Numbered from the stretch's first letter, positions 37,320 to 47,387 are shown. The stretch: DNA of 64,000 nucleotides from Hyphomicrobium sulfonivorans (GCF_013306565.1 NZ_PZPO01000001.1:1-64000); one strand, 5' to 3'. The notes: a model not told the origin generated them from the sequence alone. Made by a program: numbers and translations.

Positions 37320-37613
37320 CTACTCAGCCGATTGCCTGGGCTTCTGCGCGGCTCGATAGGCTTCATCAAGCATACGCTGGCGTTCGTCATCAGCCGCACG
37401 GGCCATAAGTTCGGCCGCACAGGATTCCACCGCATCACCGCCTTCGCTGGCAAAGCGCGAGGTGCATTCTTCGCGGATGCGATCAGCGGTTGGCTTGTCA
37501 GGGGCGCCAACGATAAAGCCGATGGTCATCAGCAGCAGCAGGCCCATGAGAGCGCTGCCCGCGAGCACGAGTAGAATTTTCAGCGTGACGATGATCGGGC
37601 CTTGCCGCGTCAT
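37320..37613 (-). CDS. Small membrane protein of unknown family
   Basis: 97 residues. Hydrophobic segment about 8-36 (IIVTLKILLVLAGSALMGLLLL) then a soluble tail with two Cys (EECTSRF and ESCAAEL) that could form a disulfide. AAGG is upstream of the ATG. Convergent with the hybrid kinase. Function unknown. Confidence 0.65.
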   Translation of the reverse strand: MTRQGPIIVTLKILLVLAGSALMGLLLLMTIGFIVGAPDKPTADRIREECTSRFASEGGDAVESCAAELMARAADDERQRMLDEAYRAAQKPRQSAE

Positions 37614-37785
37614 GATGTTTTACCTTCAACAGCACAGCCGAGGTGACGCTGCGCAAAATGGGCCAGAGCATTTTCCGACGAAGTGCACACGGTTCGTCGC
37701 AAGAAAATGCGACCAATCAATAAAGACTGCAGCGTGCGATCCGGATTCGATCGGATCGCGCGCTCTAGAGCCGTCTCGCGTTTCA

Positions 37786-37919
37786 TTGCATCGCGGAACG
37801 GCTCCAGGTTTATGTTTTGTCGTGCTCCTTGTCGGAAAACCGGTGCCCACTTTTCCGGAAGCACTCTCTTAACCCGTGCTTCTTATCGGAAAACCGGTGC
37901 CCACTTTCCCGGAAGCACT
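37786..37919. repeat. Palindromic intergenic repeat, locus A (two units)
   Basis: Two 45-base units starting at 37821 and 37875. Each can fold: GTGCT(C/T)C pairs with GAAGCAC and CGGAAAA pairs with TTTCCCG or TTTTCCG around CCGGTGCCCAC. The 35-base leader from 37786 plus the first unit match the leader and first unit of locus B (50571 on) over 80 ungapped bases with about 10 differences. Resembles intergenic mosaic palindromes of Rhizobiales (RIME-like). That name is only an analogy. Confidence 0.8.
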
Positions 37920-37932
37920 GGCGCACTCTAGG

Positions 37933-38670
37933 CTAAAGTCGCTTGACGCTGCCGGCGAAAACATAGCCAACGCCGCGCACCGTCTTCACCAGCATTGGCC
38001 GCTCGCTCTCAGGCTCAAGCTTCTTGCGCAGGCGCGCGACGAGCGCATCGATCGAGCGGTCCATCGGCGTCCACTCATGGCCCTTGAGCAGATCCATCAA
38101 ATCATCGCGAGAAAGCACACGCCCCGGCTTGTGCAGAAATACAGCCAGCAAATTGAACTCGGCGGTTGTGAGATCGCGCCTCTCGCCGGCGGGATCATGC
38201 ACCTCCCGCCGCGCAATATCCACCGTCCAGCCATCGAATGCGAAGCGCTCGTCGGCGCTGTCCGCACCCGCTGACGCATGCGTCGCGCTGCTGACGTAAC
38301 GGCGCAGAACCGCCCTGATGCGGGCAACAACTTCGCGCATCAGAAACGGCTTGGGGATGTAGTCGTCGGCGCCCAGCTCCAGCCCGACGATACGATCGAT
38401 CGCATCGCCCTTGCCGGTGATCATGATGATCGGAGTATTTCTCGCCATGCGCAATTCACGCGCGAACTTCAGGCCGTCTTCGCCGCCAAGCTTCAGGTCG
38501 AGCGTTATCAGGCTGACGTTCTGGCGGCCCACCTGCTCCATCGCCTGCCGGCTGTCAGCCGCCTCAAGCACATGAAATCCTTCAGCTTCCAGCCCCGTCC
38601 GCAGCAGCTCACGCACCTGCGGCTCGTCGTCAACTATCAGTATTGTTTGTTGGTCGTCTTGCATGGACAT
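37933..38670 (-). CDS. OmpR-family response regulator
   Basis: About 245 residues. The receiver (TILIVDDEPQVRELL, phospho-acceptor Asp in LITLDLKLGGEDG, then IIMITGKG, KPFLMREV) and a C-terminal winged helix (LTTAEFNLLAVFL, DALVARLRKKLE, VKTVRGVGYVF). No kinase adjoins on the same strand. The PAS kinases upstream on the other strand may be its partners. ATG 38670 or 38664 are equal choices. Palindromic repeats lie just beyond its 3' end. Confidence 0.9.
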   Translation of the reverse strand: MSMQDDQQTILIVDDEPQVRELLRTGLEAEGFHVLEAADSRQAMEQVGRQNVSLITLDLKLGGEDGLKFARELRMARNTPIIMITGKGDAIDRIVGLELGADDYIPKPFLMREVVARIRAVLRRYVSSATHASAGADSADERFAFDGWTVDIARREVHDPAGERRDLTTAEFNLLAVFLHKPGRVLSRDDLMDLLKGHEWTPMDRSIDALVARLRKKLEPESERPMLVKTVRGVGYVFAGSVKRL

Positions 38671-38802
38671 GGACGGCACATTCAGAAAAAGCGGTCGCCT
38701 CTGTTACATGCTGTCACACAAGCGCACAATCGGGTCAAATCCTGGCGGTTGCCACAGGCTACTTTAGCGCCGTTTGACCGAACCAGACGAAGGCGCAGTC
38801 CG

Positions 38803-39186
38803 GTGGCACAATCTACATCACACGGCACGGACAAGACCTGTTGCAACGTCTGCAAGGGCGTCGACAGTGCTCGGCCCAGCTTTGTCGTCGGCGTATTCTT
38901 CCAGCCCGCTGCTGCCGCCAGCGTCGCCGAGCGACTACGCCGCTGCGCGAGCCGGGATGTCGATGTCGTGTCAGCAGCGGAGCCAACTTCGAACGGGCCG
39001 GTTACAAGTCTGCCCGGGCTCAGTTGCGGGCGATTGTCGGAGCAGATTTCGCGCCATCTGCAGTCCGGTGCAGCGCTTGTGGTTGTTAATGTCCAGAACC
39101 CGGAGCAGCGGCTCGACATCTCGCGCGAGATGCTGGACTGCAAGTGCGATCTGCTGCTGACCCATGATGGCATCCGCAGCGACTGA
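38803..39186 (+). CDS. Hypothetical 127-residue cytosolic protein
   Basis: GTG at 38803 with GAAGGCG upstream. The chain has a Cys-rich N terminus (CCNVCKG), a hydrophobic strand SFVVGVFFQP, and a C-terminal half (VVVNVQNPEQRLDISREMLDCKCDLLLTHDGI) with alternating strand/helix character. Five cysteines could bind metal. No family recognised. The frame is open far upstream, but that part opposes the response regulator. Confidence 0.5.
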   Translation: MAQSTSHGTDKTCCNVCKGVDSARPSFVVGVFFQPAAAASVAERLRRCASRDVDVVSAAEPTSNGPVTSLPGLSCGRLSEQISRHLQSGAALVVVNVQNPEQRLDISREMLDCKCDLLLTHDGIRSD

Positions 39187-39225
39187 AAGCCACCAAGTCA
39201 TCGACGACGGTCACACCACGCAGAT

Positions 39226-39441
39226 CTAGTCGGCCTTGAGCGCATCGTCCTGCTTTGAAGCGGGCGCAGCCTGTTGGCGCTCCGGTCCGGAAACATCCGG
39301 CCCTGCATGATCCTCGATGCCGCGCCAGCCCGCACCTTCAAGATCGTCGAACTGGCCACTGCGCAGCGACCATAGAAACGCCACCAACCCCAAACCGCCA
39401 AGCACCAGTGCGCAGGGTATCAACCAGGCAAGCGCCGTCAT
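39226..39441 (-). CDS. ccoS: cbb3 oxidase assembly protein CcoS
   Basis: 71 residues. Single membrane helix (IPCALVLGGLGLVAFLWSL) followed by the CcoS hallmark SGQFDDLEGAGWRGIEDH. Needed for maturation of the cbb3 oxidase. The ATG overlaps the ccoI stop by four bases. Last gene of the operon. Confidence 0.93.
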   Translation of the reverse strand: MTALAWLIPCALVLGGLGLVAFLWSLRSGQFDDLEGAGWRGIEDHAGPDVSGPERQQAAPASKQDDALKAD

Positions 39442-41720
39442 TTTGTCGAGCTCCCGTCCAGCGTCCACATCGGCGTCGCTTCTGAGGTGAGCGTGAGACG
39501 ACGGCTCCGCAGCCGCAGGGCATTCGCCGTGACCGCGATTGACGACAGCGACATCGCCACCGCCGCCAGCAACGGCGTCACGTAGCCGGCAACCGCCAGC
39601 GGTACGAACACAGCGTTATAGGCCAGCGAAATTCCGAAATTCTCGATCGCCATCCGCTGCGACGACCGCGCAACCTTCAATGCCTCGGCAACCGGCTCCA
39701 GCGCTTCGCCCTGGAAGACAGCATCCGACGCGATCTGACTGACATCCGCCGCCGTCGATGGTGACAGCGAAGCGTGCGCCTCGGCCAACGCCGGCGCATC
39801 GTTGAGGCCGTCGCCGACCATAAGAACCTGATGACCTTCAGCCTTGAGCTGTTTGAGACGCTCAATTTTTCCAGCCGGGCGAACCTCAGCGGACCAGTCA
39901 TCAATGCCACATGCAGCGGCCGCGTCGCGCACGGCCTCTTCGCGATCGCCCGACAGCAGACAGACCTTGAAGCCCGCCTTGCGCAAATCACCGACCAGCG
40001 CTGCCGCATCGGAGCGCAACTCGTCCTGGAAGCGGAATGCAACCGGCGGCGCGCTGCCATCGCGGAACCACAGCGACGACGATGGTGCCTGCGCGCCATC
40101 GGAGCCTTCAACGCCGACCCAGGCGGCTGATCCGAGGCGCAGCTCAGCTCCATCCGGAGCTTCGCAACGCAATCCGCTGCCCGGCTCTTCGACCGTTCCT
40201 TCTGCGGCGGCGAAGGACAATCCACGTTCACGCGCCGTGCGCACGACCGCGCGCGAATAGGGATGTCTGCTCGCCACTGCGAGTGATGTGGCTGCAGCCA
40301 ACGTGGGATCGTCGATCTGGTCGGCATTGGAGAGCGACGGCTCACCCCGCGTCAGCGTGCCGGTTTTATCGAACACGATCGTGTCGACTTCCGACAATCG
40401 CTCCAGCCCATCCGGCGCCTTGACGATCACACCCTTGGCGAACAGACGGCTGGCCGCCGCAACCTGCACGGCCGGAACCGCCAACGCCAGCGCGCACGGA
40501 CACGTGATGATGAGCACGGCGATGGCGTACGTCAGCGAACGTTCGAAACCAGCGCCCGCGATCATCCAGCCAATAAGCGTCAACGCGCCGAGCAGATGCA
40601 CCGCTGGCGCATACTGGCGCGCTGCCCTGTCCGCAAGTCGCACATAACGGCCACGGCCTTGCTCGGCGGCCTGCACCATACGGGCGATTTCAGCCAGCAG
40701 CGTGTTTTCGTCGGTAGCGGTGGCCTCAACGATGATGACGCCACCCAGATTGACCGTTCCGGCGTGCACGGCTTCACCGCCCGACGCTGCGCGGGGCACG
40801 GATTCGCCGGTAATGAGACTGGTGTCGATTTCAGTTGAACCGCTGACGATGCGGCCATCGACCGGGATGCGTTCGCCGGTCGCCACCTGCACCCGCATGC
40901 CCGGCGTCAGTTCACGCGCCTGCACGCGGCGCACCGCGCCGTTCTCGCCGATGACATTCGCCGCCATCGCCTTCAGGCCAATAAGGTTCTCCGCCGCGCC
41001 CCGTGCGCGCACGCGCATGTATTCGTCGAGATAGCGGCCGATCAGCAGGAAGAACGTAAGTGTGATGGCGGCGTCAAAATAAACCTGCTCCGTGCCGCGA
41101 TAGGACTGATAGACGCTCATCGCCGTGGCAAGGATGATGCCGAGCGAGATCGGCACATCCATGTTCAGGCGGCGCGCCTTGATTGCCGCGAGGGCGGATT
41201 GGAAAAACGGCTGGCCCGAATATGCAATCGCCGGCATCGCGATCAAACCGGATAGCCAGTGAAACAGGCTCTTGGCCGAAGCATCCATGTCGGTGGCGAT
41301 GCCAGCCCAGACCGCAACCGACAGCAGCATGACGTTCGCTTGCGCAAAGCCGGCAACACCAAGGCGACGCAAAAGATCGTCGGCGCGGGCATTGGCAGCC
41401 TCATCGGCGCTGCCAACGGACTCAGCAGCGCGATAACCTTCCTGATCGAGCGCTTCGATCAGTTGCAGAGGCTCGGTCGTGTCTTCGTCATAGGTGACCG
41501 AAACGCGACGGGTGGAAAGGCTTGCACGGGCGGCCTCAACGCCAGGCACCTTGCGCAATGCGCGCTCGATGGTGCCCATGCAGGCGCCACACACCATATT
41601 CTCTACGATGAGAAGAATCGTACGGGGCCCGCGATCTTCCTCCGGCGAATTGCCGCCGCGTGTCGATGCTCCGCCGCCCGGCATGCCGCCGGGCAAAGGA
41701 AGGGTTACTGCCCTATCCAT
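39438..41720 (-). CDS. ccoI: Copper-transporting P-type ATPase CcoI (FixI)
   Basis: 760 residues, exports copper into the periplasm for cbb3 assembly. N-terminal metal-binding domain with C-x2-C (MVCGACMG at about 45), eight membrane helices, CPC ion motif (TCPCALALAVP), phosphorylation DKTGTLTRG, GDGLNDAPAL hinge. The start lies inside the fixH 3' end (16-base overlap), tight coupling usual in this operon. Confidence 0.95.
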   Translation of the reverse strand: MDRAVTLPLPGGMPGGGASTRGGNSPEEDRGPRTILLIVENMVCGACMGTIERALRKVPGVEAARASLSTRRVSVTYDEDTTEPLQLIEALDQEGYRAAESVGSADEAANARADDLLRRLGVAGFAQANVMLLSVAVWAGIATDMDASAKSLFHWLSGLIAMPAIAYSGQPFFQSALAAIKARRLNMDVPISLGIILATAMSVYQSYRGTEQVYFDAAITLTFFLLIGRYLDEYMRVRARGAAENLIGLKAMAANVIGENGAVRRVQARELTPGMRVQVATGERIPVDGRIVSGSTEIDTSLITGESVPRAASGGEAVHAGTVNLGGVIIVEATATDENTLLAEIARMVQAAEQGRGRYVRLADRAARQYAPAVHLLGALTLIGWMIAGAGFERSLTYAIAVLIITCPCALALAVPAVQVAAASRLFAKGVIVKAPDGLERLSEVDTIVFDKTGTLTRGEPSLSNADQIDDPTLAAATSLAVASRHPYSRAVVRTARERGLSFAAAEGTVEEPGSGLRCEAPDGAELRLGSAAWVGVEGSDGAQAPSSSLWFRDGSAPPVAFRFQDELRSDAAALVGDLRKAGFKVCLLSGDREEAVRDAAAACGIDDWSAEVRPAGKIERLKQLKAEGHQVLMVGDGLNDAPALAEAHASLSPSTAADVSQIASDAVFQGEALEPVAEALKVARSSQRMAIENFGISLAYNAVFVPLAVAGYVTPLLAAVAMSLSSIAVTANALRLRSRRLTLTSEATPMWTLDGSSTK

Positions 41721-42223
41721 ATCCTGCTCCGCGCCTGATAGGCCGGGTCGTTATCCGTGCTCGCATTGAACGCGCTGACGTCAACAATCCACGCCCCACC
41801 GGCCATCTCATCACCCAGCGGGGCCTCGTACAAGCCCGGGGCTGTTTCAACCAGTTCCAGGTTCATATCATAACGGTTCGTGGCTGGCCGCCCAACCCGG
41901 GCCCTCAGGGCCTGCCCGGCGACGGTCTCATTGTCGCGGCCATGCAGCACAACGCGCAATTTCGCAGGCGTTCCGACGACACTGACAGTATCGCTCCAGC
42001 CGTTGGCCGATTGAGCAACCTGACGCTCGATGCGGTCGTTGTAATGCAGGCCTTTGCGATAGGCGTCGTTGGTTTCGAGGCCGCCAAACGTCGTAACGGC
42101 CTGATAGATCATGAAGCCGTCGACAACCACGATGGTGGCGAAAAATCCGACGAGGATCATGAACACGTGGCGGCCCTGCAATCGGCGCCCACGCGGCAAG
42201 GCAGGTGCAGCGGTCTCACTCAT
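41705..42223 (-). CDS. fixH: FixH family protein (CcoH)
   Basis: 172 residues. One membrane helix (about 20-42, VFMILVGFFATIVVVDGFMIY) and a periplasmic beta domain with conserved YDMNLELVETAPGLYEAPL. FixH/CcoH associates with cbb3 oxidase and aids stable assembly. ATG at 42223 overlaps the ccoG stop. Confidence 0.92.
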   Translation of the reverse strand: MSETAAPALPRGRRLQGRHVFMILVGFFATIVVVDGFMIYQAVTTFGGLETNDAYRKGLHYNDRIERQVAQSANGWSDTVSVVGTPAKLRVVLHGRDNETVAGQALRARVGRPATNRYDMNLELVETAPGLYEAPLGDEMAGGAWIVDVSAFNASTDNDPAYQARSRIWIGQ

Positions 42224-43665
42224 TGGTCGGGTCCCCGGAAGTTGAGATCGTGATGTGTAACGTCGCCATTCTCGGCACAGGTGACGATCAACTGGAACGG
42301 TGTGGCGGCGCCCTTCAACTTGTCGCGCATGGCCACCGGCACCGTAACAAGCACCTTCAGTGCACGCAGATTATCGGACGCAACCTTGATGGTTGACGTC
42401 GGATCGTCAAAGCCTACCACCGTCAACTTCGCACCCTCAAGCCCGGCGATGCCAAGCTGGAAGCCACGCCCGTGATGCTCCTTGTTGAGTAGCTTGACGG
42501 TGAAGCCATTGCGCAGGCTGCCATCCGACAGCTTGACGAACATCGGGTTGCGGTCCTGCTGAACGGTTACATCTGTGGAAGAACGATTCATCCACGCCGC
42601 AGCCATAATGCCCGTAACGAGAAGCATCATGAGCGAGTAAAGCACGATGCGCGGACGGAACAGCTTCACCTTTGGGTGAGCGAGATGCACCGGCGCTTCG
42701 ACGTTCTCGAAGGTGTCGTAGGCGATGAGACCCTGCGGACGACCGACACGCTTCATGATGTCGTTGCAGGCATCGATGCACAGCGCACACTGTATGCACT
42801 CAAGCTGTGAGCCATCGCGGATATCAATGCCCATCGGACAAACGGTGACGCACGCCTTGCAGTCGACGCAGTCGCCACGTCCATCCCACGGCTGCCCCTT
42901 CTTGTGCGGCGCGCGCGGCTCACCACGATAATCCCGGTAGGTGACGAGCAACGATTCACGGTCGAACATTGCCGCCTGAATGCGCGGCCACGGACACATA
43001 TAGATGCAGACCTGCTCGCGCGCGATGCCGCCCAGCAGATAGGTCGTGCCGGTGAATATCGCCAGGAACGCATAGGCGACCGCGGGCGCCTCGCCGGTAA
43101 AGAGCTCAACCAACAAGGTTGGCGCATCGCGAAAATAGAAGACAAGCGCACCGCCGGTCGCGACCGAGATCAGCAGCCACGAAATGTGCGTGCCTGCCTT
43201 CTTCCAGATTTTCTCGAACGTCCACCGACCGTTGTCGAGCCGCATGCGCGCGTTACGGTCGCCCTGCCAGAAGCGCTCGACCAGGATCATCAGATCCGTC
43301 CACACTGTCTGCGGACACGTGTAACCGCACCACATCCGCCCGGCGACAGCTGTCACAAGGAACAGCCCCAATGCCGAGAGGATGAGAATGCCGGTGATGT
43401 AGTACAGTTCCTGCGCCCAGATTTCGATTGGGCCGAAGAACAGCCGCTGATTGGCGAAGTCCAGCAGGAATGCCTGGTCCGGCAGGTTCGGTCCACGATC
43501 CCACCGCAACCAGGGCAGCAAATAGTAGATGCCCAGCGTGACGACCAGCACCGCCCACTTCACTTTGCGGTAAAAGCCGTGCGCAAGCTTTGGATAGATT
43601 TTCTTGCGCCCGATGTAAGCCTCCATCGGTCGTTGCCCGACGGTCGCTTCAGTCGTCTGATTCAT
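42220..43665 (-). CDS. ccoG: Cytochrome c oxidase accessory protein CcoG (FixG)
   Basis: 481 residues. Five or six membrane helices in the first 220 residues with CGYTCPQTVW, and two [4Fe-4S] ferredoxin motifs (CVDCKACVTVCP and CIQCALCIDAC) around 265-310, then a C-terminal Ig-like domain. CcoG reduces copper for the cbb3 oxidase. Starts 45 bases downstream of ccoP. Confidence 0.95.
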   Translation of the reverse strand: MNQTTEATVGQRPMEAYIGRKKIYPKLAHGFYRKVKWAVLVVTLGIYYLLPWLRWDRGPNLPDQAFLLDFANQRLFFGPIEIWAQELYYITGILILSALGLFLVTAVAGRMWCGYTCPQTVWTDLMILVERFWQGDRNARMRLDNGRWTFEKIWKKAGTHISWLLISVATGGALVFYFRDAPTLLVELFTGEAPAVAYAFLAIFTGTTYLLGGIAREQVCIYMCPWPRIQAAMFDRESLLVTYRDYRGEPRAPHKKGQPWDGRGDCVDCKACVTVCPMGIDIRDGSQLECIQCALCIDACNDIMKRVGRPQGLIAYDTFENVEAPVHLAHPKVKLFRPRIVLYSLMMLLVTGIMAAAWMNRSSTDVTVQQDRNPMFVKLSDGSLRNGFTVKLLNKEHHGRGFQLGIAGLEGAKLTVVGFDDPTSTIKVASDNLRALKVLVTVPVAMRDKLKGAATPFQLIVTCAENGDVTHHDLNFRGPDQ

Positions 43666-43710
43666 GGCATTCCTGCGCGTCTTGGATGGCTAGGGACACG
43701 CGTCTCCAAC

Positions 43711-44583
43711 TTATTGTCCACCCCCCAGAGAGTGCACATAAGCGGTTAGCATTTTGATCGTAACGGGGTCGAGACGACCACCCCAACTGGGCATAACGCC
43801 GCCGCGACCTGTCACGATGGACCGCTCGACATCTGCTAGGCGTGAGCCATAAAGCCAGATGCTATCGGCGAGATTTGGCGCACCGACAGCCGGATTGCCC
43901 TTGCCGTCTTCGCCATGGCACGCAACACAGTTGTCAGCGAATAATTGTTTGCCGCGCCCTGCTGCAGCCTCATCCGTTGCGCCGCCCGACAACGACAGAA
44001 CATACTGTGCCGTGTCAGCGATTTCCTGCGGCTTCAGCAGACCATCGAGCCCGAAACGCGGCATCGCCATGTCGCGAGCTTCCGGATGTCCGGAGCGGAT
44101 GCCATTGGTGATCGAATATTCAATCGCCTCCAGCGTGCCGCCCCACAGCCAGTCGTCGTCGTTAAGGTTCGGATAACCAACCGAGCCAGCGCCACCCTTG
44201 CCATGGCACGGACCGCAGTTGTCGCCGAACACAGCCGCACCGCCAGCCATGACGAAGGGCAACAGCTCTTCATTTTTCAGGATGTCTTCGAGCTGCGTCT
44301 CTTCAATTTTCTTGAAGTAGGTGGCCTGCGCCGCTTTCGCGTCGGCAACCTCCTGCGTAACCACGGCGCGCTGGCTGTAGTCCCAGATGCCCTTGGTGTA
44401 TCCGCCGTCCGGCAACGGCCACGCCGGATAGAGTATCCAGTAGCCAATCGCCCAGACGATGGTGGCGTAGATCGTGTACAGCCACCACTTCGGCAGCGGC
44501 TTGTTCAGTTCCTTCAGATCGCCGTCCCAGACGTGCCCGGTCGTTTCGACGCCGGTGACGCTGTCAATTTCTTTCTCAGCCAT
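43711..44583 (-). CDS. ccoP: cbb3 oxidase subunit III (diheme cytochrome)
   Basis: 290 residues. N-terminal membrane helix (WWLYTIYATIVWAIGYWI) and two periplasmic cytochrome c domains, heme motifs CGPCHG (about 125) and CVACHG (about 215), with methionine ligands farther down. Passes electrons to the catalytic subunit. Start overlaps the ccoQ stop by one base. Confidence 0.95.
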   Translation of the reverse strand: MAEKEIDSVTGVETTGHVWDGDLKELNKPLPKWWLYTIYATIVWAIGYWILYPAWPLPDGGYTKGIWDYSQRAVVTQEVADAKAAQATYFKKIEETQLEDILKNEELLPFVMAGGAAVFGDNCGPCHGKGGAGSVGYPNLNDDDWLWGGTLEAIEYSITNGIRSGHPEARDMAMPRFGLDGLLKPQEIADTAQYVLSLSGGATDEAAAGRGKQLFADNCVACHGEDGKGNPAVGAPNLADSIWLYGSRLADVERSIVTGRGGVMPSWGGRLDPVTIKMLTAYVHSLGGGQ

Positions 44584-44756
44584 CAGGCCTTCCCCTCCGG
44601 TTCGTCGTCTTTGTCGTCGAGAGGCACCTGTGCTGCCTCATCAAACTTCTTTTTATTTCCCGGCCAGAACACGTAGACGATGATGGTCAGGAACAATCCG
44701 ACAAAGAGCACCAGTGCTATGATCTGCGATATGACTGTCGCGGACTGATAATCCAT
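44583..44756 (-). CDS. ccoQ: cbb3 oxidase subunit IV
   Basis: 57 residues. One membrane helix (SQIIALVLFVGLFLTIIVYVFWPG) and an acidic tail. The small CcoQ subunit stabilises the complex. The ATG at 44756 is in the gap after ccoO, before it the frame is not protein-like. Confidence 0.93.
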   Translation of the reverse strand: MDYQSATVISQIIALVLFVGLFLTIIVYVFWPGNKKKFDEAAQVPLDDKDDEPEGKA

Positions 44757-44766
44757 TGGTCTGGCC

Positions 44767-45495
44767 TCACCGAAGGTTCGGACCGGCTGCGTCGAATTTG
44801 GTGAAATCGACCAGCGTCCCAAGCATCTGCAGATAGGCGATCATCGCATCGAGCTCGCTCGGCTGATCTCCTCCAGCGCCATCGAATTTACGCACCTGCG
44901 CTTTAGGATATCGTTCAAGCAACGCCTTGGATTCATCCGTGTCAGGCGAAACCTGCGCCACCACGTCTGCCTTCGCGGATGCAATCATTTCATCCGTGTA
45001 GGGCACGCCGGCGATACGCAGCGCCTGCAGCCGCTTGTCCATGTCGGAATAGTCAAGCTTGCGCTTTTCCAGGAACGGATAACCCGGCATCACCGACTCC
45101 GGCACCACATCGCGCGGGCGGCGCATGTGGTCGACATGCCATGCGTCGGAATACTTGCCGCCGACACGCGCAAGGTCCGGCCCCGTACGCTTCGAGCCCC
45201 ACTGGAACGGGTGATCGTACATACTCTCGGCGGCAAGGCTGTAGTGGCCGTAACGCTCCACCTCGTCGCGCAGCGAGCGGATCATCTGCGAGTGGCAGTT
45301 ATAGCAACCCTCGCGGATGTAGATGTCGCGCCCCGCCAGCTCCAGCGGCGAGTATGGCCGCATGCCCTGCACTTTTTCGATCGTCGAGGACAGGAAGAAC
45401 AGCGGCGCTATTTCCACCAACCCGCCGATCGATACCACCATGAGGATACCGATCAGCAGCACCATCGGGCGTTTTTCGAAAATGTCGTGCTTCAT
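44767..45495 (-). CDS. ccoO: cbb3 oxidase subunit II (monoheme cytochrome)
   Basis: 242 residues. N-terminal membrane helix ([19 protein letters not shown]) and one cytochrome c with heme motif CYNCHS at about 68. [31 protein letters not shown] is the CcoO signature region. ATG at 45495 is preferred to the GTG before it, nine bases after the ccoN stop. Confidence 0.95.
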   Translation of the reverse strand: MKHDIFEKRPMVLLIGILMVVSIGGLVEIAPLFFLSSTIEKVQGMRPYSPLELAGRDIYIREGCYNCHSQMIRSLRDEVERYGHYSLAAESMYDHPFQWGSKRTGPDLARVGGKYSDAWHVDHMRRPRDVVPESVMPGYPFLEKRKLDYSDMDKRLQALRIAGVPYTDEMIASAKADVVAQVSPDTDESKALLERYPKAQVRKFDGAGGDQPSELDAMIAYLQMLGTLVDFTKFDAAGPNLR

Positions 45496-45503
45496 TGTTT
45501 TTC

Positions 45504-47168
45504 TCACTCCGCCGGTGTTGCTGCGATGGCATGGCGCAATTCAGGCGCAGCCGCCGATGCGGGTTGTTCAGCGATGTCGGAAGATTCCTCGCCGCGGATC
45601 GTCCGCCAGACGTTGATGGCCATCAGGATGCTGCCAATCACGAACAGCAGGCCGCCGGTGGCGCGGATGATGTAAGGCCAGTGCATCACCGCAACGCTTT
45701 CAACGAACGAGTACTTGAGGAAGCCGAGGCTGTCGTAGGCACGCCACATCAGACCCTGCGTGATGCCCGACACCCACATCGACGTGATGTAGAGCACGAT
45801 GCCGATTGTGGCGGTCCAGAAGTGCCATTCCACAAGCCGCAGCGAATAGAGGCCGCGACGCTTCCACAACCACGGCACGAGGCAGTAGATGGCGCCGAAC
45901 GACACCATGCCGACCCAGCCCAGCGCGCCGGAGTGTACGTGGCCGATGGTCCAGTCGGTGTAATGCGACAGCGAGTTGACCGACTTGATGGACATCAGCG
46001 GTCCTTCAAACGTCGACATGCCATAAAACGCCACCGACACAACAAGCAGACGCACGACCGGGTCGGTACGCAGCCGGTCCCATGCGCCCGACAGAGTCAT
46101 CAGGCCGTTGATCATGCCGCCCCACGACGGCATCCAGAGAATGATCGAGAACGTCATGCCCAGCGTCTGCGCCCAGTCCGGCAGCGCGGTGTAATGCAGA
46201 TGGTGCGGACCGGCCCAGATGTAGAGGAAGATGAGCGACCAGAAGTGAACGATCGACAGGCGATATGAATACACCGGCCGCTCAACGCGCTTCGGAATGA
46301 AGTAGTACATGATGCCGAGGAAGCCGGCGGTCAGGAAGAAGCCGACCGCATTGTGGCCGTACCACCATTGCGTCATCGCATCCTGCACGCCCGAGAACAG
46401 CGAGTAGCTCTTGGAGCCCAGGAACGAAACCGGGATCGACAGGTTGTTGACGATGTGCAGCATCGCAATCGTCACGATGAAGGCGAGATAGAACCAGTTC
46501 GCAACATAGATGTGCGACTCGCGGCGCTTCCACAGCGTACCCAGGAAGATCGCGAGATACGCCACCCAGACGATCGTCAGCCAGATATCGACGTACCATT
46601 CCGGCTCTGCGTATTCGCGGCCCTCGGTTACGCCCAGCACATAGCCCGACGCCGCCAGCACGATGAAGAGCTGATAGCCCCAGACCACGAACCATGGCAG
46701 CCAGTAGCCAAAGATGCGCTCGCGGCTAGTGCGCTGCACCACATACAGCGAGGTCGCGATCAGCGCGTTGCCACCGAAGGCGAAGATAACCGCCGAAGTG
46801 TGCACAGGGCGCATGCGGCCGAAGTTGGTCCACGGCAGATCGAAATTGAGATCAGGGAATGCGAGCTGCCAGGCGATAAGGTCGCCGACGAGAAATCCCA
46901 CGATGCCCCAGATGACGGCGGCAATGGTGGCCACCTTGATCGGGCCATCCATATAGTGCGCCTGCTCGTCCGGCCCACCGACACGCGGATGTGTCATCAC
47001 GTAGAAGCCAGCGGCGGCGCTGGCCGCGAGGAATATCAAGCCGTGCAGTCGAATGACTTCATCCTGGCCAAACAACGCCAGTATGCCCCCGACTAATATT
47101 CCGAGACCCGCGGCGATCGTCGCCGTGGCTCCCGAAAGAGCGATCATCTCTTCGCTGGCTGCCTTCAT
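45504..47168 (-). CDS. ccoN: cbb3 oxidase catalytic subunit I
   Basis: 554 residues, the heme b / heme b3-CuB subunit with about twelve membrane helices. Conserved: [51 protein letters not shown] (active-site His-Tyr), [13 protein letters not shown], and [17 protein letters not shown]. It reduces oxygen at low tension. First gene of ccoNOQP-ccoG-fixH-ccoI-ccoS, with an FNR/FixK box upstream at 47231. Confidence 0.96.
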   Translation of the reverse strand: MKAASEEMIALSGATATIAAGLGILVGGILALFGQDEVIRLHGLIFLAASAAAGFYVMTHPRVGGPDEQAHYMDGPIKVATIAAVIWGIVGFLVGDLIAWQLAFPDLNFDLPWTNFGRMRPVHTSAVIFAFGGNALIATSLYVVQRTSRERIFGYWLPWFVVWGYQLFIVLAASGYVLGVTEGREYAEPEWYVDIWLTIVWVAYLAIFLGTLWKRRESHIYVANWFYLAFIVTIAMLHIVNNLSIPVSFLGSKSYSLFSGVQDAMTQWWYGHNAVGFFLTAGFLGIMYYFIPKRVERPVYSYRLSIVHFWSLIFLYIWAGPHHLHYTALPDWAQTLGMTFSIILWMPSWGGMINGLMTLSGAWDRLRTDPVVRLLVVSVAFYGMSTFEGPLMSIKSVNSLSHYTDWTIGHVHSGALGWVGMVSFGAIYCLVPWLWKRRGLYSLRLVEWHFWTATIGIVLYITSMWVSGITQGLMWRAYDSLGFLKYSFVESVAVMHWPYIIRATGGLLFVIGSILMAINVWRTIRGEESSDIAEQPASAAAPELRHAIAATPAE

Positions 47169-47230
47169 TATTGGAACCCTTCGTCCTTCCCCAGGAACTG
47201 CACGATAAGGTCGCAAGCGCGCGTCACCCT

Positions 47231-47244
47231 TTGACGGAGATCAA
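47231..47244 (-). promoter_or_regulatory. FNR/FixK box upstream of ccoN
   Basis: TTGACGGAGATCAA matches TTGAY-N4-RTCAA. Its centre is about 70 bases before the ccoN ATG, giving a start point with the usual -41.5 spacing and a 28-base leader. Confidence 0.75.
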
Positions 47245-47314
47245 TCCGACACGCACATATCGCCATCACATTTTGTCGCGTTCACAACAGGCGCACCGAC
47301 ATGTGATGCGCCTT

Positions 47315-47328
47315 TTGACGCTAATCAA
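47315..47328 (+). promoter_or_regulatory. FNR/FixK box upstream of pqqC
   Basis: TTGACGCTAATCAA, centre about 67 bases before the pqqC ATG. It is 84 bases from the ccoN box, so each divergent gene has its own site. Confidence 0.72.
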
Positions 47329-47387
47329 AATACCTCGACGTGCCAGCGCTCATGCTCCCTTCACAAAAAGTCATGTGGAGGAACGTC

